This document shows, piece after piece, positions 32,381 to 41,090 of a stretch of DNA of 64,000 nucleotides. The notes beneath the pieces are model-generated. The model had not been told where the DNA came from. It did no database searches and saw only the letters and a list, made by a program, of their open reading frames with translations. The stretch lies in the NCBI GenBank assembly GCA_965203835.1, contig OZ241919.1:1984001-2048000 (forward strand), in the 5' to 3' direction. The DNA comes from CBDCFV01 sp965203835. GTDB taxonomy: Bacteria > Chloroflexota > Dehalococcoidia > Lucifugimonadales > UBA3495. Position 1 is the first letter of the stretch. Every line of letters starts with the position of its first letter. A program made the position numbers and the translations under genes.

Positions 32381-33202
32381 TCAGTTTTCCTGAGAGGTCT
32401 GGAGGTCCTGCGGTGGAGACCTTCTCGGAGTGAATGCGGCGAACGCGACGGAGCGCTCCTTCGCCTGCGTTGCGGCCTCGTCGGTGATGGCTTCGCCTAT
32501 GACGAGGGCGTGGGTTGTCGCACCGACGGCGCGCTGCAGCAGTTCCGCTCTGTCCTTTGCTCGGTCGACGTCGTCTTTGACTATAGTGATGGATGCCTCG
32601 ACCAGCAGGTAGACGTCGGTCCCGTCTGGAGCTTTGCCCGCAATGACGGCATCTGCCTGCTCCACCAGAGCGGCATCGTCCTCGGTGAAATCGCGGGAGG
32701 CGTCTTCGGCCGCATCGTCGAGCATCTGCTTGAGGGGGTTGTCTCCGACTTGGTCGGCATGATGCACCATGTGGGTCTGCCGGAGGTGAAAGGCTCTTCT
32801 GGCTACGCGGCCTGCGAAGTTTGCGGCGCGCCGCTGGAAGAACGATCCGGACAGGTTGCCCAACTCCCCCCGCATTCCATTGACGGTGGTCTGGATGCCG
32901 TTGACGGTGATCTGGATGCCATTGACAGTGGTCTGGAGGTCGTTGACGGTGGTCTGGATGCCATTGACGTTGGTCTGGAGCTGAGCCTGTCCCTGCCTGA
33001 GCTCGTCCTGTCCCGCTTCGAGGCTTTCCAGTCTCCGGTTCGTGGTTTCGGCGTGTTCCCGGAAAGCCTTGGTGAGGGCGGCGACTTCCTCGGGCAGCCT
33101 CAGGAGCTCTTGGGACAGGAGTACGCTTCGGACGGCGTCGGCCCATGCCGGATCGTCCCGCAATATCCTGATCAGGTCGGATATGTCGTTGATAGTGGTC
33201 AT
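32381..33202 (-). CDS. Coiled-coil protein with PD-(D/E)XK-like C-terminal domain
   Basis: A 273-residue protein from the ATG at 33202. Residues 1-45 are helical (NDISDLIRILRDDPAWADAV); then a coiled coil (TTNRRLESLEAGQDELRQGQ) passes into five seven-residue repeats of the TTVNGIQ type encoded by 21-bp DNA repeats. The C-terminal domain contains VYLLVEASITIVKDDVDRAK then RAELLQRA, the E-x-S and helix pattern of restriction-endonuclease-like domains in DUF3782-type proteins common in Chloroflexota and Cyanobacteria. The function is unknown. The longer frame from 33349 adds a low-quality N-terminus and is not used. Confidence 0.7.
   Translation of the reverse strand: MTTINDISDLIRILRDDPAWADAVRSVLLSQELLRLPEEVAALTKAFREHAETTNRRLESLEAGQDELRQGQAQLQTNVNGIQTTVNDLQTTVNGIQITVNGIQTTVNGMRGELGNLSGSFFQRRAANFAGRVARRAFHLRQTHMVHHADQVGDNPLKQMLDDAAEDASRDFTEDDAALVEQADAVIAGKAPDGTDVYLLVEASITIVKDDVDRAKDRAELLQRAVGATTHALVIGEAITDEAATQAKERSVAFAAFTPRRSPPQDLQTSQEN
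32880..32984. repeat. Five 21-bp tandem repeats inside the coiled-coil gene
   Basis: Units starting with TTGACGGTGGTCTGGATGCC begin at 32880, 32901, 32922, 32943 and 32964, exactly 21 bp apart. Each encodes one coiled-coil heptad, so copy number can change without loss of frame. Confidence 0.9.
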
Positions 33203-33527
33203 ATATCCCTGCCCGGCTTCCAATTCTATCATTTCCTTGGGGTGGTGGTGATGCCAGGGTGCGGTCCATCCGAACGGACTGCTTGACCGTTGCGGCGCCA
33301 ACGGGTCTTCCAGGAAAGGACGGCACATCACCAGCAACCGCTGCTCCAATGTTGTTCCGCAATGACTGCCAGCAGGGTTGCCCGGCCCGCGTTGGCCAGG
33401 CCCACTCCTGTTTCCATTGTCCGCTTATGCCACAACCAGCCCGCGGACGCCAGTGTTTTTCAGCGGAACCGTCCGCCCGGTAAATTCGCCTCATCGAGTC
33501 TGAATAGTTACTCCTAAAGCCCGGACG
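33203..33527. other. Region between the coiled-coil gene and the tRNA promoter
   Basis: About 325 bases. It should hold the promoter of the coiled-coil gene. Open frames through it have no recognisable content and are treated as spurious. Confidence 0.4.
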
Positions 33528-33555
33528 TTGACGGTTGTGAGGACTATGGTATCCT
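33528..33555 (+). promoter_or_regulatory. Promoter-like boxes upstream of the tRNA
   Basis: TTGACG (33528-33533), 16 bases, then TATCCT (33550-33555), 42 bases before the mature tRNA start. Confidence 0.45.
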
Positions 33556-33597
33556 TGAACGGAGACTCTGCCCATATACCCTCTAATTCGTAGCTAA

Positions 33598-33650
33598 GCC
33601 GGTGTAGCTCAGTGGTAGAGCAGCGGTTTCGTAAACCGCAGGTATGAGTT
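33598..33650 (+). pseudogene. tRNA-Thr(CGT) 5' part, lacking the T arm and acceptor 3' strand
   Basis: GCCGGTG (acceptor 5' strand), TA, a D arm GCTCAGTGGTAGAGC, A, then the anticodon arm GCGGT TTCGTAA ACCGC with anticodon CGT, and variable loop AGGTA. The sequence expected next, a T arm with GGTTCAAATCC and the complement of GCCGGTG, is absent; instead AT-rich unrelated DNA begins near 33645. tRNA genes are common integration sites, so an element end or deletion boundary probably lies here. Confidence 0.75.
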
Positions 33651-34079
33651 ACATTAAGGTAAATCGGACCGAATGAAGTGTAGATATAAGCGTAAATGGA
33701 GGCATATTGGGCTCGTAGCAATAACAGAATTAAACTTAGTGAAATGAAAAGGATTTACAAATAGATTTACAAATTTCGGGAAGCACATAGGCTGAGCAGG
33801 GACTACCGGATCTAAGACTCGCCCACGAACGGCTGTCTCATACTTCATTTATGGGTCTGAGAGTGCCCTGTTTTGCAGGAATCTTAACCACCGCTCTGAT
33901 AGAGTCTCTACAGGATGTTGGAATGGCGGTTAGTAAATGGGCGAGTTGACCCATTCCCTGTCGGTGGAATTCGTGGCTGGGGTTGCCTAGGGGGTCGGTG
34001 GCGTCTCCTGGTACTTGGTGCAACACCTTTCCAATACCCGGTGCTCTTTTGGTTAGGCTCCAGCACACACTGGTCCCAT
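33651..34079. other. AT-rich stretch downstream of the broken tRNA
   Basis: About 430 bases, the first 150 clearly lower in GC than the rest of the window. No coding frame is convincing. It may be the remains of the element that displaced the tRNA 3' end. Confidence 0.45.
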
Positions 34080-34750
34080 GGTTTACCCTGCCGCCGGCAC
34101 AAGCCTAGCCAGCCGCACCAGGTTGTACCCGGCCACCTTCAACTCTGTCCACATCCGGTTGTAGGCTAGCCCGCAGTCGCGCAGTTTCCGTCCTAGCCCC
34201 ACTGGTCTTGACCCAGCCGAATACCTTCTGCACCCGTTGACTCAACCGGTGCCCTTCATGCCGTGTGGACCTTCGGTCTATGGCCGAACGCTTCTTCCGT
34301 ACCACGTGGGGTGTTACCTTCAATTGTCGGCACTTTCCCACGAAGTCCTTTGGTGTCATAGCCACGGTCGGCGCCCCCGGGATTCGTCTGCCACCCGCTG
34401 CCCCGGACAACATCTCTATTGCCGCATCCCGTGCCCACGCACCCTCCGCCGGCGTGAGGTGCACGTCCACTATCAAGCCCTCCCGGTTGTCCATCAGCAC
34501 GTTGGCTCCGAAGCACAGCCGCCCTCCCTACCTTTGTCCTTCTTCGCCAGCCACGACTCCGGGTACGTGGTGGACTGGTAGGTCGCGTTGCTGCGCCGCT
34601 CTCCGTGAAAGTCGACCGCGGGATTGCGGCCATCGTGTCCGGCAGCGGCTCATCATCCTTGGGCCGTAAGCTCTTCACTGAGGCCCAAGCCTCCAGCAGT
34701 ATCCGGTTCCATGTCCACGCCGTGGCCACTGGGTTGGACGCCAAGCCTGC
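34080..34750 (-). pseudogene. Decayed IS5-family transposase
   Basis: Pieces in different reverse frames align in order with an IS5-type (IS1182-unrelated) transposase: ILLEAWASVKSLRPKDDEP, then VDFHGERRSNATYQSTTYPE, LMDNREGLIVDVHLTPAEG, ADRGYDTKDFVG, SAIDRRSTRHEGHRLSQRVQ, VFGWVKTSGA, and finally LAYNRMWTELKVAGYNLVRL. At least three frameshifts separate them, and the first third of the protein, including the first catalytic Asp, is missing. No terminal repeats can be assigned. Confidence 0.75.
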
Positions 34751-35044
34751 ATCTGTTCCAGGCGGGCACAGTGCTGTCCACTATGGTCCTGCTAAAACCG
34801 AATCTAGGCATGGCGTCATAGACTTGGAATGATCCCGCGAGTAACCCGGGGATTTGTACGATGGCAACAATTCAGAGAAAGATGGACCAGTTCGTGGTGA
34901 ACAGTTCGGATAACGGTGGCCGCAGTTGATCCAGGTAGATGCAGCCTCAGTCGACTCCCTTAATGCAAAAACGAATTTCGTCCGCGTTGTTCTACACTAT
35001 GGTGCAAGGCCAATGGCCAAGTCCGTGGACCAGGCAGGTGAGAG
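34751..35044. other. Intergenic stretch before the HTH gene
   Basis: About 290 bases with no gene, terminal repeat or RNA feature that I can support. Confidence 0.4.
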
Positions 35045-35425
35045 ATGACGATGACCCCCGACGATTTGCGTGAGTTCCTGATAGCTTTGTGCGGTGCCGA
35101 TGAACATACTCTGCTGCTCGTCCGGGACATGACGTCCGAAATGGGCTGGCGCCCTTGGACCATAGAGGACGGTCGGGTGTTCTGCGACTGGGTGTCGGCC
35201 AGAGTCGATGAGGACCGCAGGAGGGGTCGAAACTTGGCCTGTTACAAGATTAAGGACGTCGCGGCACATATCGGCGTATCGGTGCCAAAACTACAATCTT
35301 GGCTCCGACGGCGAGAAAATCCTATCCCACACGTGAAGGATGGGAGACTGACCTTGATTCCGGAGTTCCTAATGATGGAGTGGCTGCGAGAGGAGTCGGA
35401 GAGGAACAGGGAGTCCCGGTTTTGA
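35045..35425 (+). CDS. Small helix-turn-helix protein
   Basis: A 126-residue protein. KIKDVAAHIGVSVPKLQSWL near residue 68, followed by PHVKDGRLTLIPEFLMMEWLRE, resembles the MerR/excisionase-like HTH_17 domain: a helix-turn-helix followed by a wing and an anchoring helix. The N-terminal 60 residues (DDLREFLIALCGADEHTLLL) are unassigned. AGGTGAG precedes the ATG. Such proteins are common in mobile elements and may be regulators or excisionases. It stands alone 94 bases before the IS1182 left end. Confidence 0.6.
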   Translation: MTMTPDDLREFLIALCGADEHTLLLVRDMTSEMGWRPWTIEDGRVFCDWVSARVDEDRRRGRNLACYKIKDVAAHIGVSVPKLQSWLRRRENPIPHVKDGRLTLIPEFLMMEWLREESERNRESRF

Positions 35426-36008
35426 CTGGTGAGATCCCGTGCCGGAGAAATCAACATTACTTCGGCGATTTTGAAAACAAGTAGGAGGTAAGTCAACTCT
35501 AAATCGGCGACTAAACCAAAGAACCTGTCTCAGAAGTCTACTTGAATCCAAAAGTGTACACTGTAAAGCGACTCTCGGAGAGGAGACAACGGGATGCCGC
35601 TAAGAGATATGGACCGGGAACAAATGTGGCTGCTGCCACCCTCTCTTGACGAGTTGTTGCCGTTGGACCATCCGGCCCGGTTTGTGGCGGAGTTTGTTGA
35701 CGCTCTGGACCGAGAGAGGTGGGATGAACTGGGCGTGGCGATAGAAGGCGACCCGCTGGGAGCACCGTCCTATCATCCCCGGGCGATGTTGTGCGTCTGG
35801 CTGTACGGCTTCATGACTGGAATACGCTCCAGCCGAAAGCTGGAGGCGGCCTGTCGGGATCAGATACCCTACCTGTGGCTTACCGGCTGGCAACACCCGG
35901 ACCACAATACCTTGCGGCGCTTCTACAAAGTGTCGTTTTTCAGGTTCTTTAGGACAGTGATGTTCACGAACATTAGGACACCCTGAATGCCCATAATTTG
36001 GACTTGTA

Positions 36009-36737
36009 TCAGGTTACGGTTGCAGGGTCAATCACCTCCTTTACTCCCAAGAAAGCCCGTTGTGGGGACAACCTCTCCCGGTAGCTCTTTCCCTCGATGA
36101 CGATCTGGTAGCTGGCGTTGGCGAGGCGGTCCAAAGCGCTGTTGCCGAGAATAGGGTCCTCAAAGAGTCCCAGCCACTCGTCCACCGCCCGGTTGCTGGT
36201 GATGACGAAGCTGGATACCCGGTGCCGGTTGAGAATGAGTTCGTACAGGTCGGCGGACTGCTGGGCCGTGAGCCTGTGCAGCCCCAGGTCGTCCAGGATC
36301 AACAGGTCCGGAGACAGGAAGGACCGGAAGGTGCGCTCCAGGGAGTTGTCCACCCGGGCTTGGGCCATGGCCTTGAAGTAGTCGTCGGCGTGGACGGCGG
36401 AGTAGCCCAGGGCCTGGGCCATGAAGCTCTTGCCGACGCCGGCCGGTCCCACCAGCAGTACGTGTTCGTGTTTGGCAAGGAATTCCAGGGAGAAGACAGC
36501 GTCCAGCAACCGGCGGCCCAGGGTGATGGACGCCGACCAGTCGAAGTCCTCCAAGCGGCAGGTCTCCTGAAAGCCCGCCTGTTGCAACCGCATCTCGTCG
36601 CTGAGGATGATCTCCAGGAACGAAGCGTAGTCCAGTTGTTCCCTTCGGGCCAGGGCGATGCGCTCGGGCAGCGTGGCGGCCATCGGTCCCAGCTGGAGTC
36701 TTTTCAGCAGGGGCGTGAGATCGGTTGAGCGGGTCAT
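36009..36737 (-). CDS. istB: IS21 helper ATPase IstB (a)
   Basis: A 242-residue AAA+ ATPase related to DnaC. Walker A is LLVGPAGVGKSFMAQALG near residue 95, Walker B is LLILDDLGLHRL near 150, and SSFVITSNRAVDEW near 180 is sensor I. The N-terminal helical domain (LPERIALARREQLDYASFLE) is complete. IstB assembles on DNA and activates the IstA transposase for target selection. The gene itself is intact, but its partner is destroyed. Confidence 0.9.
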   Translation of the reverse strand: MTRSTDLTPLLKRLQLGPMAATLPERIALARREQLDYASFLEIILSDEMRLQQAGFQETCRLEDFDWSASITLGRRLLDAVFSLEFLAKHEHVLLVGPAGVGKSFMAQALGYSAVHADDYFKAMAQARVDNSLERTFRSFLSPDLLILDDLGLHRLTAQQSADLYELILNRHRVSSFVITSNRAVDEWLGLFEDPILGNSALDRLANASYQIVIEGKSYRERLSPQRAFLGVKEVIDPATVT

Positions 36738-36747
36738 GGCAGTCTCC

Positions 36748-38304
36748 TCATGCCGTCAGGCGGCGGTATTGGTTGGAATGATCGAAGACGCTGCCGGGCC
36801 GGGCGAAGCGGCCGGCTGGAATGGGCAGCGGAAGTTGTGGCGTGACCTCCTCTTCCAGGGCTTGGACCAGGATTCGCTCCAGCCGTCTCACGTCGATGAG
36901 ATCAACGTCCAGGGCCCTGCGGCAGGCGGCATCGAGGCGCCGGGGTGTGTAGCGTTCCCCGAGGCGCAGGAGCTTGTGTCCCTGTCTCACCTTGGCTCAG
37001 GGGAGAGGGCCGTTGAAGAGGCGCTCAGCGAATTCGGCCACCGCCGGGCCCAATCCGGCGGCGCTGCTCTTGATCCGGTCGGGCGCCCTGGTGGTGTAGG
37101 CTGAGAGCTCAGCCGGGTAGTCATCGGGATCGGTGGCCCGCCCGCCCCTGGGCTGGCGGAGGTGAGTCTTGATCAGCCGGCCCCGGTGGTAGATGTGCAC
37201 CAGCTTGCTGTCCACCCTGACCTCAACCCTTTGACCGGGAGGACACAGGGCGGCGGGCACCGAGTACAGGGCTTGGCAGCACTGGATGTGATGGTCCGGG
37301 TGGACTTTGGCATTGCGCCAGTCGGCGATCTCGTAAGCCTCGCCGTTCCAAGGGATCAGGGCCTCCCGCTCCTCGTCCTGGAAGACCACCAAGGGCTTCC
37401 TGCGAGTGGTGCCATGGACCCGCAGGCCGGCGACGCCTCGGCACCAGCGCTGCGCCTCGGACCGGGTGTGGGCCAGGTCCCTGAAGTTGGCGCCCTTGAA
37501 GAAACGCTCCCTGGCGTAGGGCACGCCGCGTTCCACTTTGGGCTTGTCCTTGGGATGCCTGACCCTGGCTGCGTCGGCGATGAATCCGCGGTGCTGGGAG
37601 TATTCCAGGAATCCCTTGGTGAAGGTGGGATGCAGCGCATCCGCTGTCGCCACCGCCGGCGGACAATTGTCGGTCACCAGGTACTTGGGAATGCCGCCGA
37701 AGAAGGCCCAGGCCGACTCCAGCCCGGCGATGACGTCCTCCAGCTTCTGGCTGAAAGTGGGCCAGAGGAAGCAATGCCGCGAGTAGCCCAGCACCACGAT
37801 CAACGCCCACACCGTGCGGCGGCGGCCGCTGTCAGGGTCGTAAATCAGGCCCAGGCGCCCAAAGTCCACCTCCGCCACTTCACCTGGGGCAGTGTCCTCC
37901 ATGCGCACCGTGACCCTGCTGCGCCGTCGCCAGTTGCGACGGTCCACGAAGCGAAGCAACGAGGCATAGGATACCCGGCAGTCCCGCTCCGCCAGCAATT
38001 CCTGGATGCGGGTGAGTTGAAGGCGGTCGCCGGTGAGCCACTGGTAGATCTGGTCGCCCCAAGGGGCCAGTTTGTCCTCGGTGGGCGCCGCAGGCCGTCT
38101 CGGACCGGGCTGGCCGATCACCGCCAGTCGGCTGAGTTGCTCATCGGTCGGGGCAGTACCCTCAGGAGATACGCCCAGCTCCTCAGCAGCAGCAATGTAT
38201 TTGCCGACGGTATCTTTGGACAGCCCGGTGCCCGAGGCGATTTGACGCCGGCTGTTTCCCGCCTGCCAGCGCCGGATGACTTCGGTAATATCCACTCTCA
38301 ACAC
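36748..38304 (-). pseudogene. istA: IS21 transposase IstA (a), interrupted
   Basis: The frame holds the HTH (IASGTGLSKDTVGKYIAAAE), DDE residues in GEVAEVDFGRLG, KYLVTDNCPPAV and KVERGVPYARERFF, and the C-terminal beta domain. A TGA at 36997-36999 interrupts it where the family has Trp (PLP-stop-AKVRQGHKLL), and the C-terminal domain continues in frame to 36748. The first codons lie 2.8 kb away: joining 38306 to 41116 rebuilds a start at 41128 reading MAYKEVLRVDITEVIRRW, the normal IstA opening. Thus IS110 split codon 5 and a separate nonsense mutation followed or preceded. Confidence 0.87.
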
Positions 38305-38375
38305 CTTGTATCTTGACTTGTGTAAGAATTACTTGACTGATGTGGACCGGGATGCGGCAGGCCGATGTGCACCTG

Positions 38376-40020
38376 TGTCGTAGTTCAGGAAGAATGTCCG
38401 TTCAACTGTTCAGGAGAAATGTCACCTGCCGACCTCTGTGATGGTATCAGATCTCGTCTCGGTCGATGCAGCCGGAGACCGGCGCATTGGCGGACTCTCA
38501 GCGTCGATGTATTTCCTCACCGTGTTGCGGTGAATTCCCAACTCTCTGGCCATCCCCCGGATCGACAGCCCCCTGAGCTTGGCCTGCTGCACCGCCTTCC
38601 AGCGTTCTCGCTGCAGGAAGGTCGGTTTCCCCGGTGACGGGACTACCTGCAGCTCACCGGTAGGAACATCATCCACCGAGACGGTGTGGTCACCTTCTGG
38701 ACAGACCTGGGAGTTGAGCATTTCCTGAGTACTCGCCGAAGCCGTTGACGGGATCCAGGGATCGGGACTGGGGACCAGTTGGGTTGGGAGAGTCCTTTGG
38801 GTTCTGCGGAGAGTTCCTGGACTGGGAGGAGCTTCCTGGGCAGCGATGATGCGCCCGTCATGCTGCACCGACAATCGGCCGTCCAGTCCTTCCAGGATCA
38901 CCACCTGGGCCCCGGCATAGCTGGGTCGGTCCAGGCTGGGCAACAGTTGCAGAGTCCGCTTCTGGAACTTGACGGTGTTGTCCCTGGCCACCCTCCTGCG
39001 GTGCTTGAAGCACAGGACTTGTTCCAGGCGAAGGTCCGGCTGCAGGGACCGGAAAGCAGGCCCGGAACACTGGGCTGGCACCCGGAACCGCCGGTTGAAC
39101 CGAGGCAGAAACTGCCGGAGCACGGCATTGGCCTGTTCCATGGTGGTTGCCCCGGCCAGCCGAAGTTCGGTGATCAGCCGGTCCTGGAAGGTGCCAGCCG
39201 TCCGCTCTACCCGTCCCTTGGCCTGGGGCGACAGGGCGAATATCAGCTGTATGCCCAGTTCCTCCATTGCCCTGCCGAACTGGGTGGGCGTGCCGGCGGG
39301 TTGATACTCCGACTTGTGCTTGAAAACCGGGTGGCGGTCGGCGTAGAGGGCCAGGGGCAGGCCGCGGCGGCGCAGCAAGCCCTGCATGAGCAGGAAGTAG
39401 TTGTGGGCATCCTCCTGGCCGCAGAAGAGAGCATTGACCACGGCGCCGGTGGCATCATCCACCGCGATGAGCAGGGTGAACTGGGGGCCGTTGTCGCCCA
39501 GCCACCGGTGATAGCTGCCGTCCAACTGGACCAGCATACCCTCCCGAGGCATCCGCTGCCGGCGCACTCGGTGTTTCGGTGGGCGTCGTCGCCGCGGACT
39601 TTTCAATCCGGCGCTCATCAGGATCCGCCGCAGGGTGGTCCTGCCGATGACGATACCCTCGCGTTCGGCAAGCAACTCGCTTAGATGGGAGTGGTTGGCG
39701 CCTTCGTAGGTGGTGCGGGCCAGGTGGACCACGTCGGACGCCACGGCATTGGGCGTGGCGTTGGCCGGCCTGCGGCCTCGGAGACCGTGGGCGAGGGCGG
39801 CGGCGCCTCTGTCCTGGTAGGCGGCCACAATGCGCCGGGCATGGCGCGGGCTGACGCCCATCAGTTCGGCCACTTGGTCCAGAGTAGTGTGTTCCGCTAG
39901 GAAGCTGTTGAGGACCTGAAGCCTGGATTGTTCTTTCGGGGTCAAAGTCACATTCTCCATGTAGTGAATGTGACATTTCTGCTGGCCAGTTAGTCAGGAC
40001 GTTTTTGCTGGACATCGACA
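38376..40020 (-). mobile_element. ISNCY-family element (a), intact
   Basis: Ends TGTCG at 38376 and CGACA at 40020, with inner similarity (TTCAGGAAGAATGTCC against TCCAGCAAAAACGTCC). It is flanked by a direct repeat GCACCTG (38369-38375 and 40021-40027), a 7-bp target duplication. It contains one complete transposase gene and is the innermost and youngest of the four nested elements. Confidence 0.87.
38422..39960 (-). CDS. ISNCY-family transposase (a)
   Basis: A 512-residue DDE transposase. An N-terminal helix-turn-helix region (LNSFLAEHTTLDQVAELMGV, SPRHARRIVAAYQDRG) is followed by the catalytic core: Asp in MLVQLDGSYHRWLGDNG, Asp in LALYADRHPVFKH, and Glu in SPQAKGRVERTAGTFQ. The C-terminus contains another HTH, LSIRGMARELGIHRNTVRKY. 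The frame is uninterrupted, so it may be active. A decayed relative is found at 47748-50451. Confidence 0.88.
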   Translation of the reverse strand: MENVTLTPKEQSRLQVLNSFLAEHTTLDQVAELMGVSPRHARRIVAAYQDRGAAALAHGLRGRRPANATPNAVASDVVHLARTTYEGANHSHLSELLAEREGIVIGRTTLRRILMSAGLKSPRRRRPPKHRVRRQRMPREGMLVQLDGSYHRWLGDNGPQFTLLIAVDDATGAVVNALFCGQEDAHNYFLLMQGLLRRRGLPLALYADRHPVFKHKSEYQPAGTPTQFGRAMEELGIQLIFALSPQAKGRVERTAGTFQDRLITELRLAGATTMEQANAVLRQFLPRFNRRFRVPAQCSGPAFRSLQPDLRLEQVLCFKHRRRVARDNTVKFQKRTLQLLPSLDRPSYAGAQVVILEGLDGRLSVQHDGRIIAAQEAPPSPGTLRRTQRTLPTQLVPSPDPWIPSTASASTQEMLNSQVCPEGDHTVSVDDVPTGELQVVPSPGKPTFLQRERWKAVQQAKLRGLSIRGMARELGIHRNTVRKYIDAESPPMRRSPAASTETRSDTITEVGR

Positions 40021-40151
40021 GCACCTGGGTCAGGAAAGACCGTCAAGGAGCAGGGGTCGCCGCATTTCTCCGAACCAGAGCCCGAACGGTTGCCTGGGCC
40101 AGCAGAGCCCGCATCATGCAAGGATGGGCCAGCAGTTCATAGGAGGTGCTC

Positions 40152-41090
40152 ATGGATCAGGAAGCAATCTACGTCGGCATTGATTTAGCCAAGGCCCAGG
40201 TGGATGTCGCTATCCGCCCCACGGACGACAGATGGGAGATTCCCCATGATCAGGGAGGGATCCGAAAACTGGTTGCCCAGCTGAAGGCCATGGACCCCGC
40301 GATGGTGTTGCTGGAGGCCTTGGGTGGACTGGAATTGTCCTTGGTGGCTGCCCTGGCGGCGGCGGCTCTGCCCGTAGTCGTCGTCAATCCTCGCCAAGTG
40401 CGTGACTTCGCCAGGGCCACCGGGAGGCTCGCCAAGACCGACTCGATTGACGCTGCGGTCCTGGCTCACTTCGCCGATGCAGTCCGACCACCCGTGCGTC
40501 CGTTGCGGGATTCTGAGACCCAGACGCTCAACTCTCTGGCCGCTCGAAGGCACCAGGTGATGACCATGCTGGTCTCGGAGAAGAACCGGCTGGGTACTGC
40601 CGTCAGCGCCGTGCGTCCCCGCATCGAGGCGCACGTTGCTTGGCTTGAGCAGGAGTTGAAGAACCTGGACGACGGACTGAGGCAGACTCTCCGCCAGAGT
40701 CCCGTATGGCGGGAGAAGGACGACCTGCTGCGCAGCGTCCCTGGCGTGGGAGAACAACTTTCCCTGGCTCTATTGGCGTATCTGCCGGAGCTGGGCAGCC
40801 TGAACCGCCGACAGGTCGCCGCCCTGGTGGGGGTAGCTCCCTTCAACCGGGACAGCGGTACCCTGAGGGGCAAACGCACCGTCTGGGGCGGACGCGCCCG
40901 GGTGCGCGCTACCCTGTATATGGGAGCACTGGTGGCCACCCGCCACAACTCCATAATCAAGGACTTCTACCACCGGCTATTGGCTGCGGGCAAGCCGAAG
41001 AAGCTCGCCCTCACAGCCTGCATGCGCAAGCTGCTGCTAATCCTCAATGCAATGGTGAAAAGCGGTCAGCCCTGGTGCCCACCTGCGTAA
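40152..41090 (+). CDS. IS110-family transposase (a)
   Basis: A 312-residue recombinase. The RuvC-like DEDD domain starts IYVGIDLAKAQVDVAIRP; the Glu is in VLLEALGGLELS and the two Asp in KTDSIDAAVLAHFADA. The Tnp C-terminal domain holds SVPGVGEQLSLALLAYL and VGVAPFNRDSGTLRGKR with the candidate catalytic Ser. AGGAGG lies 5 bases before the ATG; a GTG at 40146 is in frame but lies inside that site. The protein is intact, but the insertion in its 5' RNA region may have disabled the element. Confidence 0.9.
   Translation: MDQEAIYVGIDLAKAQVDVAIRPTDDRWEIPHDQGGIRKLVAQLKAMDPAMVLLEALGGLELSLVAALAAAALPVVVVNPRQVRDFARATGRLAKTDSIDAAVLAHFADAVRPPVRPLRDSETQTLNSLAARRHQVMTMLVSEKNRLGTAVSAVRPRIEAHVAWLEQELKNLDDGLRQTLRQSPVWREKDDLLRSVPGVGEQLSLALLAYLPELGSLNRRQVAALVGVAPFNRDSGTLRGKRTVWGGRARVRATLYMGALVATRHNSIIKDFYHRLLAAGKPKKLALTACMRKLLLILNAMVKSGQPWCPPA

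Larger units (their letters stand above)
38307..40151 (+). ncRNA. Candidate IS110 bridge-RNA region (a), split by ISNCY
   Basis: The 5' non-coding part of IS110(a) lies at 38307-38375 and 40028-40151. In the target loop CACCT (38370-38374) equals the left target flank and CAAGGAG (40044-40050) is the complement of the right flank CTCCTTG. In the donor loop ACGGTTGC (40086-40093) resembles the element's right end ACAGTTGC, and ATGCAAG (40116-40122) resembles the complement of its left end. The ISNCY insertion falls within the first guide. The assignment is by comparison with published bridge RNAs and is untested. Confidence 0.55.

Noticed and set aside
32295..33575. A 426-codon reverse frame covering the coiled-coil gene
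   Set aside because: Its composition is mostly Arg, Pro, Ser and His, and its repeats arise from the 21-bp units read out of frame. The 32381-33202 frame has coiled-coil periodicity and a recognisable domain.
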